Shown: in pieces, positions 7,601-14,714 of the stretch | How positions within the stretch are numbered: position 1 is the first letter of the stretch | Layout: each line of letters starts with the position of its first letter | DNA from: a virus | Length of the DNA stretch: 28,320 nucleotides | IMG/VR virus record: IMGVR_UViG_3300031673_000367 | Coordinates: 1-28,320 of that record | Reading direction: 5' to 3' (one strand) | Translations under genes and position numbers: made by a program | Notes under the pieces: generated by a model | Databases searched by the model: none | What the model saw: the letters and a program-made list of their open reading frames with translations, nothing else | Told to the model about the DNA's origin: nothing

Positions 7601-8883
7601 CAGCTGACCCTCCAGATTTCAAGGCGTGCACGACGGATGTAGGCTGTGTCAGCACCACCGTCGTGATAATCAAGATCAATGTTGAGCACGCCGCTGCCTG
7701 TGTAGTAGTAAAAACCGCTGCGTGGGAACCACTGATCACTGCCCGCATCTGGAGCTTCCTCGTATCCGCTCATGATGGTCGTGGTGTCGTTCACCTGCAC
7801 CTGGGATACGAAGTCTGTCAAGCCGCTCTTGTGCCACTCATAGGACCACCCAATGCGATACTTCCCAGACGGAAGTGAACCAGTGGTGATGCGCAACTTC
7901 TGTTGGAATGTTCCACTGGTCGTGGATGACTCAGCGTCAGATGAGCCCTCTTGGGCATTGCTACCGAACACTTGAGGTGTGCCTGGCGGCACGTTCCACG
8001 TTCCATCTGCGCGCAAGAAGTTGGTTGAACCGCCGCCCAACTTTGGCAGCAGCCCGTGTTTGGACGTGTCAGCGTCCAGAGTCGTGATGTCTGTGGGCGC
8101 TGCTAGTTCATCCAGCTTGACCGCATCGCCGCCGCCGCTTTTGTGTGATGAAGCGTGTGACGTGGGAGTCCTGGCGTTGGTGTTGCGGGAGTCCGCATCA
8201 GTGACATATTTGTTGGTCTTGCTGGGTGTGCCTGATGTGCCGGCCAGGGCGAACACCTCGTCAGCGCTGGTAGTCTGTAGACCATCCGTCAAGATGACGA
8301 TGTGGCCATCGCTGGCGTGCACACGAGCAACAACGCCTATGTTTTGAATCTCGCCCGTAAATGGATCAACGTCAGGAGGTGGCCTGGATAATGCGCCTGC
8401 GGTGCCAAGCACCAACTGATCCGTGATTGACCACGCGCTGGTATCAACGCCAGTCAAACGACCAACTGCCAGAACAGTGCCATTGGCGTTGTTAGCAATC
8501 TCAGCGTTGACCACACCGATGGCAGGACGCTTATCAGGGTCTGCCTTATCCGCAAGGGCAACTGTGACACATTGTTCAGAATCGTTCCACCCGGTGGCAT
8601 AGACGCACTTGCACTTCAGCAATGCTGAGCCAGTTTCATTGCGCACCTGCAACTCAACCTTGTTGAGCAACGTCCCTGAACCGGCCGCCAACTCTATCCA
8701 AGTGATTGGGCTATACGAGCTGAGCACAAATAGCGTCTGTGAATCTTGTTGCCAAGCCACCTTGTACAAGTCTGATGCGGTGAAACCTGTAGCAGCAAGC
8801 CGGGCAGTATCATCGGCATAAACCCACGCGGCAATGGTATGGATTTCAGTGCTGTCCAGGTCTTTGTGTAGTCCGGTGGTCAT
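7600..8883 (-). CDS. Tail fibre / receptor-binding type protein
   Basis: The product is 427 residues with the modular look of a fibre. The N-terminal 220 residues are beta-rich and probably anchor the protein. Around residues 243-300 comes the Gly-rich linker typical of fibres: HASSHKSGGGD, then LGGGSTNFLRADGTW ahead of VPPGTP. This 'H..sH..GG.D', then 'G....FLraDGTW' arrangement is widespread at shaft-to-head transitions of tail fibres. The C-terminal 120 residues form a probable jelly-roll receptor-binding head (KYRIGWSYEWH, then SGVLNIDLDYHDG, then RRARLEIWRV). It overlaps the upstream small gene by four bases (ATGA). Host specificity cannot be read from the sequence. The role is well supported by motif; which end binds the virion is inferred. 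Confidence 0.75.
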   Translation of the reverse strand: MTTGLHKDLDSTEIHTIAAWVYADDTARLAATGFTASDLYKVAWQQDSQTLFVLSSYSPITWIELAAGSGTLLNKVELQVRNETGSALLKCKCVYATGWNDSEQCVTVALADKADPDKRPAIGVVNAEIANNANGTVLAVGRLTGVDTSAWSITDQLVLGTAGALSRPPPDVDPFTGEIQNIGVVARVHASDGHIVILTDGLQTTSADEVFALAGTSGTPSKTNKYVTDADSRNTNARTPTSHASSHKSGGGDAVKLDELAAPTDITTLDADTSKHGLLPKLGGGSTNFLRADGTWNVPPGTPQVFGSNAQEGSSDAESSTTSGTFQQKLRITTGSLPSGKYRIGWSYEWHKSGLTDFVSQVQVNDTTTIMSGYEEAPDAGSDQWFPRSGFYYYTGSGVLNIDLDYHDGGADTAYIRRARLEIWRVS

Positions 8884-9143
8884 TCGTTCACCTTGATCAC
8901 GACATCACCATCGTTATTGTAGATCATGCCGCCGTCAACTTTGAAAATTGTACGGCCCAAGAGCCCGCCGCCCAACCTTGGATCATAGATGCCGTCTTTG
9001 TCGTGGAACCGAAATGAGCCTTGGCCACCTCCCTGATCCACATACCGCATATCACCAGGAGCAACTGGATCACTTGTTTCAAGCTCCCAATTGATTTCAC
9101 TCTCTTGGAGTGCTCCTGGTCTGCGGTCTGGGGTTACTGACAT
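8880..9143 (-). CDS. Small fibre-module protein, unknown function
   Basis: This 87-residue protein begins 12 bases after the preceding stop, behind an AGAGG ribosome binding site at seven-base spacing. It has a polar N-terminus (TPDRRPGALQ), then SDPVAPGDMRYVD and GSFRFHDKDGIYDPRLGGG, and ends in an IFKVDGG..YNNDGDVVIKV strand pair. The middle phrase reads like a short conserved virion motif, but I cannot attach a named family. It overlaps the following fibre gene by four bases, which suggests the two products are made in fixed ratio and may assemble together, for example as a fibre base or adaptor. Confidence 0.5.
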   Translation of the reverse strand: MSVTPDRRPGALQESEINWELETSDPVAPGDMRYVDQGGGQGSFRFHDKDGIYDPRLGGGLLGRTIFKVDGGMIYNNDGDVVIKVNE

Positions 9144-9154
9144 CTAACATCCTC

Positions 9155-9727
9155 TCACGACTTTGTGCGAGCCGCCTTTTTCTGTGCGGCTTTCTTTTTC
9201 GCCGCCGGCTTGGCTGCTGAGATGGGTGTTACGCCACGCTCGCTTGTGCCCTCTGCTGTGGCGACAGCAGCCGGTGTATCCTCGCCAGCTCCGTTGCCTC
9301 TGCGCTCTCTGCGGGCATCTCGCTTGTCCTCGCGTGACTCATCTCGATCAGCTTTTGCCTTCTCCTTGTTGATCATGATCTGTGCTGATTTGATCTGTGC
9401 CTCGAACGTCTTGGCCTGGCCGTCCATCCGAGCAACGTCCAGCTCGTGATTGCGCCCCATCTGGGCCAGGGCTTGGCCGCATTGGTTCAGCTCCTTGATC
9501 ACGACCTTCCCGACATCCAAGTCAACTTCACCCTCGTCAATCACGCCTTGGAACTTCCTCATCTGCGAGATGACGTGCTCAGCCGATGCTTTGAAGCCTG
9601 CCGAAATGCCGCGCTTCATGTTGAGCTGCGCCTGCAATTCATCCAGTTGCTTCTGAGCGTCCAACTGCACCTCTGTGTAGGCCTGCACTTTGTGGGCCAT
9701 TTTCGAGTCGTGCATTTCCATGTCCAT
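9155..9727 (-). CDS. Coiled-coil protein with lysine/alanine-rich H1-like tail
   Basis: The product is 190 residues from the ATG at 9727, chosen for the AAGGAAGG ribosome binding site six bases upstream. A longer frame to 9787 would run through a perfect hairpin and encode a Pro/Arg-rich extension, so it was not used. Residues 8-125 are strongly helical with heptad-like spacing (QLDAQKQLDELQAQL; LDVARMDGQAKTFEAQIKSAQIMI). A charged segment, KADRDESREDKRDARRERR, follows. The last 20 residues have the composition of a histone H1 tail (KPAAKKKAAQKKAARTK). The tail should bind DNA or another polyanion. It follows the large fibre-like gene, so it may be a virion component that contacts packaged DNA, or a fibre assembly factor. 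The function is not known. Confidence 0.6.
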   Translation of the reverse strand: MDMEMHDSKMAHKVQAYTEVQLDAQKQLDELQAQLNMKRGISAGFKASAEHVISQMRKFQGVIDEGEVDLDVGKVVIKELNQCGQALAQMGRNHELDVARMDGQAKTFEAQIKSAQIMINKEKAKADRDESREDKRDARRERRGNGAGEDTPAAVATAEGTSERGVTPISAAKPAAKKKAAQKKAARTKS

Positions 9728-9756
9728 TCTTACCCTTCCTTCATGGTTAAGATACG

Positions 9757-9783
9757 CCCGGCCAGGTGGTGTGCCTGGCCGGG
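9757..9783. other. Perfect 10-bp hairpin between fibre-like gene and coiled-coil gene
   Basis: The arms CCCGGCCAGG and CCTGGCCGGG pair perfectly around a 7-base loop. The hairpin lies in the 70-base gap after the stop of the 752-residue-class fibre-like gene and just before the ribosome binding site of the next gene. There is no T-run on either strand, so it does not look like an ordinary intrinsic terminator. An mRNA stabiliser, processing site or partial terminator is possible. Confidence 0.55.
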
Positions 9784-9797
9784 GCATCAGTTGTTAC

Positions 9798-12050
9798 TTA
9801 GTTGCGTGGGATGGTCACACTGATGATGATGTCGCCCGTTTTGATCCCCTTGGGGAAGTCAAACTTCACATCACCACTTGCTGCGGTGTCTCCCACATAC
9901 ACATCGTTGTTTGTCGACCCATTGCCGCCGACAAGAAGTTCACCGTTCAGGAAGATGAGCTGCTCAACCGTCGATGGTGTGTTCATGTCGATGGGATAGT
10001 CCGCAATGCTCTGAACCGCGCCCGGCACGTTCACGTCCTGAGCATAGTTGGCCCCTGCGGTGAATACCTTGATGCCCATGTCGGCCAAGCCGCCGGCTTT
10101 CAAGATGGCCGCGCCCACTGATGTGAGCCCGCCGCCGAACATGGCAGCAATCGAGCCGCTGGTGCTGTCCGTGAGAGGCAGCGCCGTGTCTTCGGTGGTC
10201 GTGAACTTGACATCATCATCGGCGCTCAGAAGGATGTCGGCAGCGCCGGCCCCAGCATTGTTCGCTTCGATGGTCAAGGTCTTGGCGCCAGCGTCATTGG
10301 CGTTCATCGTGAAGGATGAGGTATCCGTCCCGGTGATGGCGATGGTCGTGCCATCCACCGTCACGCCCGCCGTGGCGTTGATGTCCACCTCAGCGTCAGA
10401 GGCCAACTGCATGCCGTTGGTTGCGGTGTCGAGGTCGATGATATTGGAAACGTTGTTCCTGCTTCCGATGGTCTCGACTTCGATGGCCTCAGCCAAACCG
10501 ATGGTCGCCAGCGTGGCGCTTTCACGCTCGATGTTGATCTGGTTGACCGCACCTCTGAAGTCAACGTCGCCGGTGAGTGATCCAGTCGTGGTCCCAACGT
10601 CAGTGCCCTGGGCCGCCTGAGCAACGATGTCCAGGCTTTCGATGGCTCCGGTGCTGAGATCATCCCAGGCCGTGGAGCCATCAGTGTTGACGTGGAGCTT
10701 GCCGTTGGTGTAGTCCAAGGCAATCGAGCCCTTGGCGCCAGTGATGGAGCCGTTGGGATCAGCGTCAACCACAAAGATGCCTGGCGCTCCGGTGTTGTCG
10801 TCCAGCCGAATCGCTTCAGCATTGGTCGTCAGAGCATCCATGTGCAGAGGAGCAAGCGGTGTCGCCGTCTGAAAACCGATTCGATTCTCAGAGCTGTCCA
10901 CGAACAGGTCATTGGTGTTCACGGCCAAGTCGCCAGCGTTGGTAACAATCGCCACACCAACGCCATCGATGGTGACCGCAGCGCCTGTGCTCGCAACCTT
11001 GAGAGCCGCCGCGCCCGCGTCAATCTGGCCGGAAGTGACGCCCACGTTGATCGTGGTGCCTGCCGTGTCCACCTTCACGCCCTGGCTGAAGTCAGCCGCA
11101 TTGACCGTGTTGATGTCCAGGTCATCCAGATTCATCTCGATGGTGTCACCGGCCGCCGCTGGGCTGATGCCCAACAGGGTCTTGCCGCCGGTGCTGTCCT
11201 CGAAAGTGAGGCTGGCATCATCGTTGATGCGCCACTCGGTGTTCGTTGTTTGCGTCGCAGGGGTCACACCCTGGTTGTCGATGGCGTTGTCCAGCGTCAC
11301 GTTCTGGCCGGCCGCTCCAAGGTCGATGCGGGTCTGATCCTGCAGGAAGTCCTGCTCAGTCCATGCATCGAGGTCTTCACGCTCAACCCACGACATGTTG
11401 ACCTTCGTGGTGGCGATGTCAGCGACAGGGCAGGCTTCCAGGTCGTCATAAGTCGCGTTGACGCGCACGAAGCTGACCTGGCAACGCTCTGGGGTGACGT
11501 CCGTGAACGCCGTCCCATCTGTGGCGCCCGACTCATGCTGAAGCAGGGCATACACGCGCTGGCCATCAGACGTGATCTCGTCACCGGTGTCGCCGTTCCA
11601 AACCAGAAGCATGTTCTTGGGCGAGATGGTGGTGGACCCAGCAACTTCATCCAAGGAGTGGGTGTTCCACGTCCCTGTGTGAAGCGCAGAGATCAACCCG
11701 CGCTGGCCGCCAGCGATAGCCTTGACCTTGCCTGCCGGAACATGCTGACTCGCAACGACCAGCTGCATCCAGTTCTGAGCGGCAGTGACCGTGATGTCGG
11801 TCAACAGGTCGACACGCCTCAGAGCAAGCTTGTCAGCGAAATTGGTACGTGCCGCCAGGTTGACGATGGTATCGTCAGGGGCAGCCTCCCAAGTGGTTTC
11901 TCCGGTGATGTCTGCGATTTGGGAGCAGATGTACCCGATGGTGTCCAGCAAATCAACCGCGTTGGCGTCGTGATCTGGGGGTGAAAGGTTATCTTGGATA
12001 CCGCTCCCTGGGGTGCGGACTCTTTCAGTTCTGATGTACGTGTTGGCCAT
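9798..12050 (-). CDS. Large fibre-like structural protein (head or tail fibre)
   Basis: The product is 750 residues from the ATG at 12050, which has AAGGAG at eight-base spacing. An upstream in-frame ATG at 12056 is only two bases from that site. The N-terminal 230 residues look globular. From about 235 the protein is built from short repeating beta phrases rich in Thr, Asp, Asn, Ala and Gly (for example INVGVTSGQIDAGAAALKVAS and VTVDGTTIAITGTDTSS), as in beta-helical or triple-stranded fibres. A phrase near 389-402, ENRIGFQTATPLAPLH, is close to the 'n.GIgt..P...Lh' motif of fibre shafts. A C-terminal beta cap ends in GDIIISVTIPRN. It lies only a few small genes after the capsid gene, so a head fibre is as plausible as a tail fibre. 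There is no enzymatic motif. Confidence 0.7.
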   Translation of the reverse strand: MANTYIRTERVRTPGSGIQDNLSPPDHDANAVDLLDTIGYICSQIADITGETTWEAAPDDTIVNLAARTNFADKLALRRVDLLTDITVTAAQNWMQLVVASQHVPAGKVKAIAGGQRGLISALHTGTWNTHSLDEVAGSTTISPKNMLLVWNGDTGDEITSDGQRVYALLQHESGATDGTAFTDVTPERCQVSFVRVNATYDDLEACPVADIATTKVNMSWVEREDLDAWTEQDFLQDQTRIDLGAAGQNVTLDNAIDNQGVTPATQTTNTEWRINDDASLTFEDSTGGKTLLGISPAAAGDTIEMNLDDLDINTVNAADFSQGVKVDTAGTTINVGVTSGQIDAGAAALKVASTGAAVTIDGVGVAIVTNAGDLAVNTNDLFVDSSENRIGFQTATPLAPLHMDALTTNAEAIRLDDNTGAPGIFVVDADPNGSITGAKGSIALDYTNGKLHVNTDGSTAWDDLSTGAIESLDIVAQAAQGTDVGTTTGSLTGDVDFRGAVNQINIERESATLATIGLAEAIEVETIGSRNNVSNIIDLDTATNGMQLASDAEVDINATAGVTVDGTTIAITGTDTSSFTMNANDAGAKTLTIEANNAGAGAADILLSADDDVKFTTTEDTALPLTDSTSGSIAAMFGGGLTSVGAAILKAGGLADMGIKVFTAGANYAQDVNVPGAVQSIADYPIDMNTPSTVEQLIFLNGELLVGGNGSTNNDVYVGDTAASGDVKFDFPKGIKTGDIIISVTIPRN

Positions 12051-12080
12051 GCTCATGTCTCCTTGTGGTTAGATCAAACT

Positions 12081-12485
12081 TCAAACCCGTCCTACGTGGC
12101 GTTGATACCCTGTCTTCACCACGTCATACCTGATCATCTTGGGCGTCCTGGTGTAATATGCCGTGATGGTCATACGGATGTTGTCCGCCTGACACACTAC
12201 TTGTTCGCCCAATTGCTTGGGATTGTCCTTGCCTTCTGTGACCAGGAGTCCCGCGCTGAATCGCCGTTGCCTGAACTTCTTTGGCAGTGGGAATGTGTGT
12301 AGCGTCTTGTTGTGTAACAACGCTATGCCGGTGATGCGCTGTTGAAACGAGTCGCTGGCACTCAATGAATCCCACTCTGCCCTTTGTTCGGCATCGCGCA
12401 ACTCAAAGGACATGGTTTGTCCGTCTGAGGTATGTACCTTGAGCATGAGCTTTGTGCCCTCTGTTGGCCAAGTAAACTCATTCAA
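12081..12485 (-). CDS. Hypothetical protein after the capsid genes
   Basis: This 134-residue protein is not recognised. It overlaps the upstream gene by four bases (ATGA). The N-terminal half has strand-like segments (KLMLKVHTSDGQTMSFELRD), then a helix with AEQRAEWDSL. The second half is basic with KKFRQRRFSAG and ends with strands around IRMTITAYYTRTPKMIRYDVV. The overall look is a small alpha/beta protein, and its gene sits between two capsid-proximal small genes and the large fibre-like gene. A virion minor component or an assembly factor for the fibre would fit, but no motif supports either. The next gene begins after 30 bases with its own ribosome binding site. Confidence 0.5.
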   Translation of the reverse strand: MNEFTWPTEGTKLMLKVHTSDGQTMSFELRDAEQRAEWDSLSASDSFQQRITGIALLHNKTLHTFPLPKKFRQRRFSAGLLVTEGKDNPKQLGEQVVCQADNIRMTITAYYTRTPKMIRYDVVKTGYQRHVGRV

Positions 12486-12862
12486 CCCTTGCGCCTGCGC
12501 TTGGTGGCTTTGCCTTTTGGCTTTGTTGCCTCAACACCTTCCGGCTTTGTCACAGGCTCCAGCTCAGGCGCTGGGTCTGCGTCAACCACTTCCGGCTCGA
12601 TGTGAACTGCGGCGATTGGTTCCTTGGTTTCAACTGCTGTGGTCACGGCTTCATCAGTCTTGATTTCTTCCAGGACAATTCTGAAGCTGCCGAGCCCTGA
12701 TTTTGGATTCTCCATCTGCCTACGGATGTGATCCGCTTCATCATCAGTGATCTCGATGGGGTTGTCCATCTGAAGATACAGCGAGCCGTCCTTGGAACGC
12801 TCGATGTCTCCTGGTACCTGAATTTGAAGCGGCACACCGCTTATTAGACGTGCCTGGTACAT
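12482..12862 (-). CDS. Hypothetical protein with disordered basic C-terminus
   Basis: This 126-residue protein starts at an ATG preceded by GAGGTG at suitable spacing. Residues 1-70 look folded (a short beta part around LISGVPLQIQVPGD, then an acidic helix DDEADHIRRQME). Residues 75-126 are probably disordered: Pro/Glu/Val-rich, then a basic end KPKGKATKRRRKG. The folded part is compatible with a small capsid-associated protein, and the basic tail suggests contact with DNA or an acidic partner. It lies two genes after the capsid gene, where decoration or minor head proteins are often found. No family is recognised. Confidence 0.5.
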   Translation of the reverse strand: MYQARLISGVPLQIQVPGDIERSKDGSLYLQMDNPIEITDDEADHIRRQMENPKSGLGSFRIVLEEIKTDEAVTTAVETKEPIAAVHIEPEVVDADPAPELEPVTKPEGVEATKPKGKATKRRRKG

Positions 12863-12922
12863 CGTCTCACCTCGTTTGTCAAGTCCCTTGTCCCAAGTGC
12901 AATGACGCTTGTGGACGCAGGC

Positions 12923-13318
12923 TTATTTATTCAACTGGACGTGAAAACTACCGTCCAGGTACAGCTCCTTCATGAGCTTGAGCCCTGTCACCATCACAGG
13001 AACATTGCGCCGAAAGGTCTGGCCCATAACAGTGTTCTGAGCGCCCGTGTGCAAAATGACCTGTGCTGATTTCGCTCCACCCAACATTGAGAAATCTTCA
13101 CCTTCAACTTCGTCATCCTCAACCGGTGCAGGAGGTGGTGCCGGCACGATGGCTTTCGGTTTTTCAACCTTAACCTCTGGTGCTGGTTCCACGACTGCTG
13201 CTACAACCGGCTCTGTCGGAGTTGGAGCTGAAGATGTCTTTTCGGCCGCCTCTGGCTTGGTAGCAGCATCCGCCACTACCTTTTTCTGAGGCGCTGCCTT
13301 CTTTTTCAAATTCGCCAT
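12923..13318 (-). CDS. Probable small head-associated protein, Ala/Pro-rich N-terminus
   Basis: This is a 131-residue protein from an ATG with a strong AGGAGG seven bases upstream. Residues 1-72 are low complexity: a basic start (LKKKAAPQKKV), then repeated Ala, Pro, Val and Glu (VVAAVVEPAPEVKVEKP; VPAPPPAPVEDDEVEGED). The last 55 residues form a small folded domain with SAQVILHTG, VMGQTFRRNVPVMVTG and a strand DGSFHVQLN. It is the first gene after the capsid gene and lies behind a probable promoter and hairpin, so its level can be set apart from the capsid protein. A capsid decoration or head-stabilising protein is a reasonable guess from position; no family is recognised. Confidence 0.55.
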   Translation of the reverse strand: MANLKKKAAPQKKVVADAATKPEAAEKTSSAPTPTEPVVAAVVEPAPEVKVEKPKAIVPAPPPAPVEDDEVEGEDFSMLGGAKSAQVILHTGAQNTVMGQTFRRNVPVMVTGLKLMKELYLDGSFHVQLNK

Positions 13319-13360
13319 CTCAGTTCCTCCTGATACTTATGTATAGTTTACTGCCTTTAC

Positions 13361-13389
13361 ATGGTATCAGTCTAGCCGGACGATGTCAA
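13361..13389 (-). promoter_or_regulatory. Sigma70-like promoter after the capsid gene
   Basis: On the minus strand a perfect TTGACA -35 (13384-13389) is followed by a 17-base spacer and TACCAT (13361-13366, four of six consensus bases). Transcription would start near 13354, about 35 bases before the ATG at 13318. The -35 lies in the loop of the hairpin at 13368-13406. Confidence 0.5.
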
Positions 13390-13406
13390 ACCGCCCGGCC
13401 AGACTG
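13368..13406 (-). terminator. Twelve-pair stem-loop after the capsid gene, no T-run
   Basis: In minus-strand RNA the arms CAGTCTGGCCGG and CCGGCTAGACTG pair over 12 positions with one G-U pair and a 15-base loop. In plus-strand RNA the same position would be an A-C mismatch, so the structure favours minus-strand transcripts. It starts 19 bases after the capsid stop codon. Without a T-run, full intrinsic termination is doubtful; attenuation or 3'-end protection of the abundant capsid message is more likely. Confidence 0.5.
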
Positions 13407-13424
13407 ATTAGAACATGTGTTGGC

Positions 13425-14633
13425 CTAGCTCAGAGCCGTCCCGACGTTGTAGCCATCGACCAGCGCGGTGTCCTCTTCCACGGCCACAGCCACCTTGGCG
13501 GTGATCGCGTACTGGTTGACGCGCTTGAAGATGTCACGAGCTTTCTCGATGCGGATGTCGCGACCCACGCCCACGATGAAATTCTGCCAGTGGGTGAGGA
13601 TGATGCGAGCCTTGCTCTGGTACGTGACCTTGACGGTCGCACCGGAACCGATGGCGCCACCGATACGGGTGACGGTGCCGTTGGCCTCATCCACCGAGTA
13701 ATCGGTGTTGAGGACGTATGGCGTGGTCGGAGTCTTGCCAAGCGCTGTCGGCAGGACCACGACATTGGTCACGGGCTTGTACAGCAACGCGCTGGGCGTG
13801 GTGCCGTCCGTGTTCATGACCACGTGCTGGACCACGGTGGGCTCCAAGGACAGGAGCGGAACCGGGATCAGGGGCACGCCATAGGGGCTGAGGGGCTGAG
13901 AGCTGCTGATGGCGCTGTCGCCCTTGGCAGTCGCTCTGCTCGCAACCTTCTCACGGTAGTTCTGCTCCAGCTCGGGAGCACAGAAGAAACGCAGACGGCC
14001 ACGATCACGCTTGAACTTGTTCGGCATCGCGTTCAGCATACGGCTGAAGATGGTGCTGTTCACGTTCTCATTGGCGATGTTCACCCGGTTGCCGGACTCG
14101 CCCTTGCGCAACCAACCATCGCCCAGGCCCATGAAGGCATCCTTGACATACTGGCTGTCGCTTCCGCCGTCCTTGTAGATGGACTCCAAGATGGCCGGTC
14201 CCAGGACGTTGCCGTTGATGTAGTATTCCTCCAGGTCGTTGGCGAAGACAGTGGCCATCATCTTCACGATGTGGTCTTCCACGCTCATCCCCTCAACGTT
14301 GATCTCGCTGAAGGTGTCGCTGATCTCGAACGGAACCATGACCTCAGCCGGCTGGAGGCTGACTTTGGACGTGGTCACGCCACGGCGCAGACCTGGATCA
14401 GCAGCTTCCGTCGCCGCAACGGCAACGCGCCCGCCAACACCGATTTTGTCGATGTTCAGCTGTTCGGGCTTGAACTTGATGGTGCGAGCGTTGTTGCGCA
14501 TCATTGTCTCGTCAAAGACGTAGTCAATGAACTTGTCAGCCTGCTCGGGATTCATTTTGCCTTGGGCAGCGATGGCGTCAGCGGTGATGACCGCCTTCTC
14601 TACCAGCTGTGCGTTCGACACTTGAGGTGCCAT
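13425..14633 (-). CDS. Major capsid protein, HK97-fold, with probable inserted beta-domain
   Basis: This 402-residue protein builds the head shell. The start has GGAGG seven bases upstream. The sequence order matches the PBSX XkdG-like/HK97-fold group: an N-terminal helical arm, then GGRVAVAATEAADPG (68-81), the E-loop-like strand segment SKVSLQPAEVMVPFEISDTF (89-108), the spine helix EDHIVKMMATVFANDLEEYYINGN (119-142), and a C-terminal P-domain/A-domain ending in HWQNFIVGVGRDIRIEKARD and TAKVAVAVEEDTALVDG. Between about residues 263 and 340 lies an extra strand-rich segment (LYKPVTNVVVLP, YVLNTDYSVDEANGTVTRI, ATVKVTYQS) that reads like a small Ig-like domain inserted in the core fold and probably exposed on the surface. 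It follows the protease and scaffold genes, the usual capsid order. Confidence 0.88.
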   Translation of the reverse strand: MAPQVSNAQLVEKAVITADAIAAQGKMNPEQADKFIDYVFDETMMRNNARTIKFKPEQLNIDKIGVGGRVAVAATEAADPGLRRGVTTSKVSLQPAEVMVPFEISDTFSEINVEGMSVEDHIVKMMATVFANDLEEYYINGNVLGPAILESIYKDGGSDSQYVKDAFMGLGDGWLRKGESGNRVNIANENVNSTIFSRMLNAMPNKFKRDRGRLRFFCAPELEQNYREKVASRATAKGDSAISSSQPLSPYGVPLIPVPLLSLEPTVVQHVVMNTDGTTPSALLYKPVTNVVVLPTALGKTPTTPYVLNTDYSVDEANGTVTRIGGAIGSGATVKVTYQSKARIILTHWQNFIVGVGRDIRIEKARDIFKRVNQYAITAKVAVAVEEDTALVDGYNVGTALS

Positions 14634-14656
14634 GATAATACCTCCACTTAGTTTGT

Positions 14657-14671
14657 CAACTCAAAGAGTTG
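14657..14671. repeat. Short perfect inverted repeat before the capsid gene
   Basis: The sequence CAACTC-3 bases-GAGTTG lies in the 81-base gap between scaffold stop and capsid start, about 25 bases before the start codon. It could fold in the capsid leader RNA or serve as a small operator. The stem is only six pairs, so it may have no function. Confidence 0.3.
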
Positions 14672-14714
14672 GGTTATGTTGTTTTGTGCTCATGCACGGT
14701 TACAGCTGGATGGT

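Noticed and set aside
9155-9787. Longer version of the coiled-coil gene starting at 9787
   Set aside because: The extension is encoded by the perfect hairpin and reads as Pro/Arg-rich text. The ATG at 9727 has a good ribosome binding site.
10692-11984. 430-codon plus-strand frame opposite the large fibre-like gene
   Set aside because: It is an antisense shadow of a protein with biased codon use, with no ribosome binding site and Arg/Val/His-rich text lacking any domain.
13383-14651. 422-codon plus-strand frame opposite the capsid gene
   Set aside because: It mirrors the capsid gene nearly end to end, lacks a ribosome binding site, and its protein has no family-like text. The capsid frame on the minus strand has clear motifs.
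14635-14664. TTGACA near TATTAT before the capsid gene as a promoter
   Set aside because: The spacer is only 13 bases and the hexamers overlap the ribosome binding site region, so it is unlikely to be a working sigma70 promoter.
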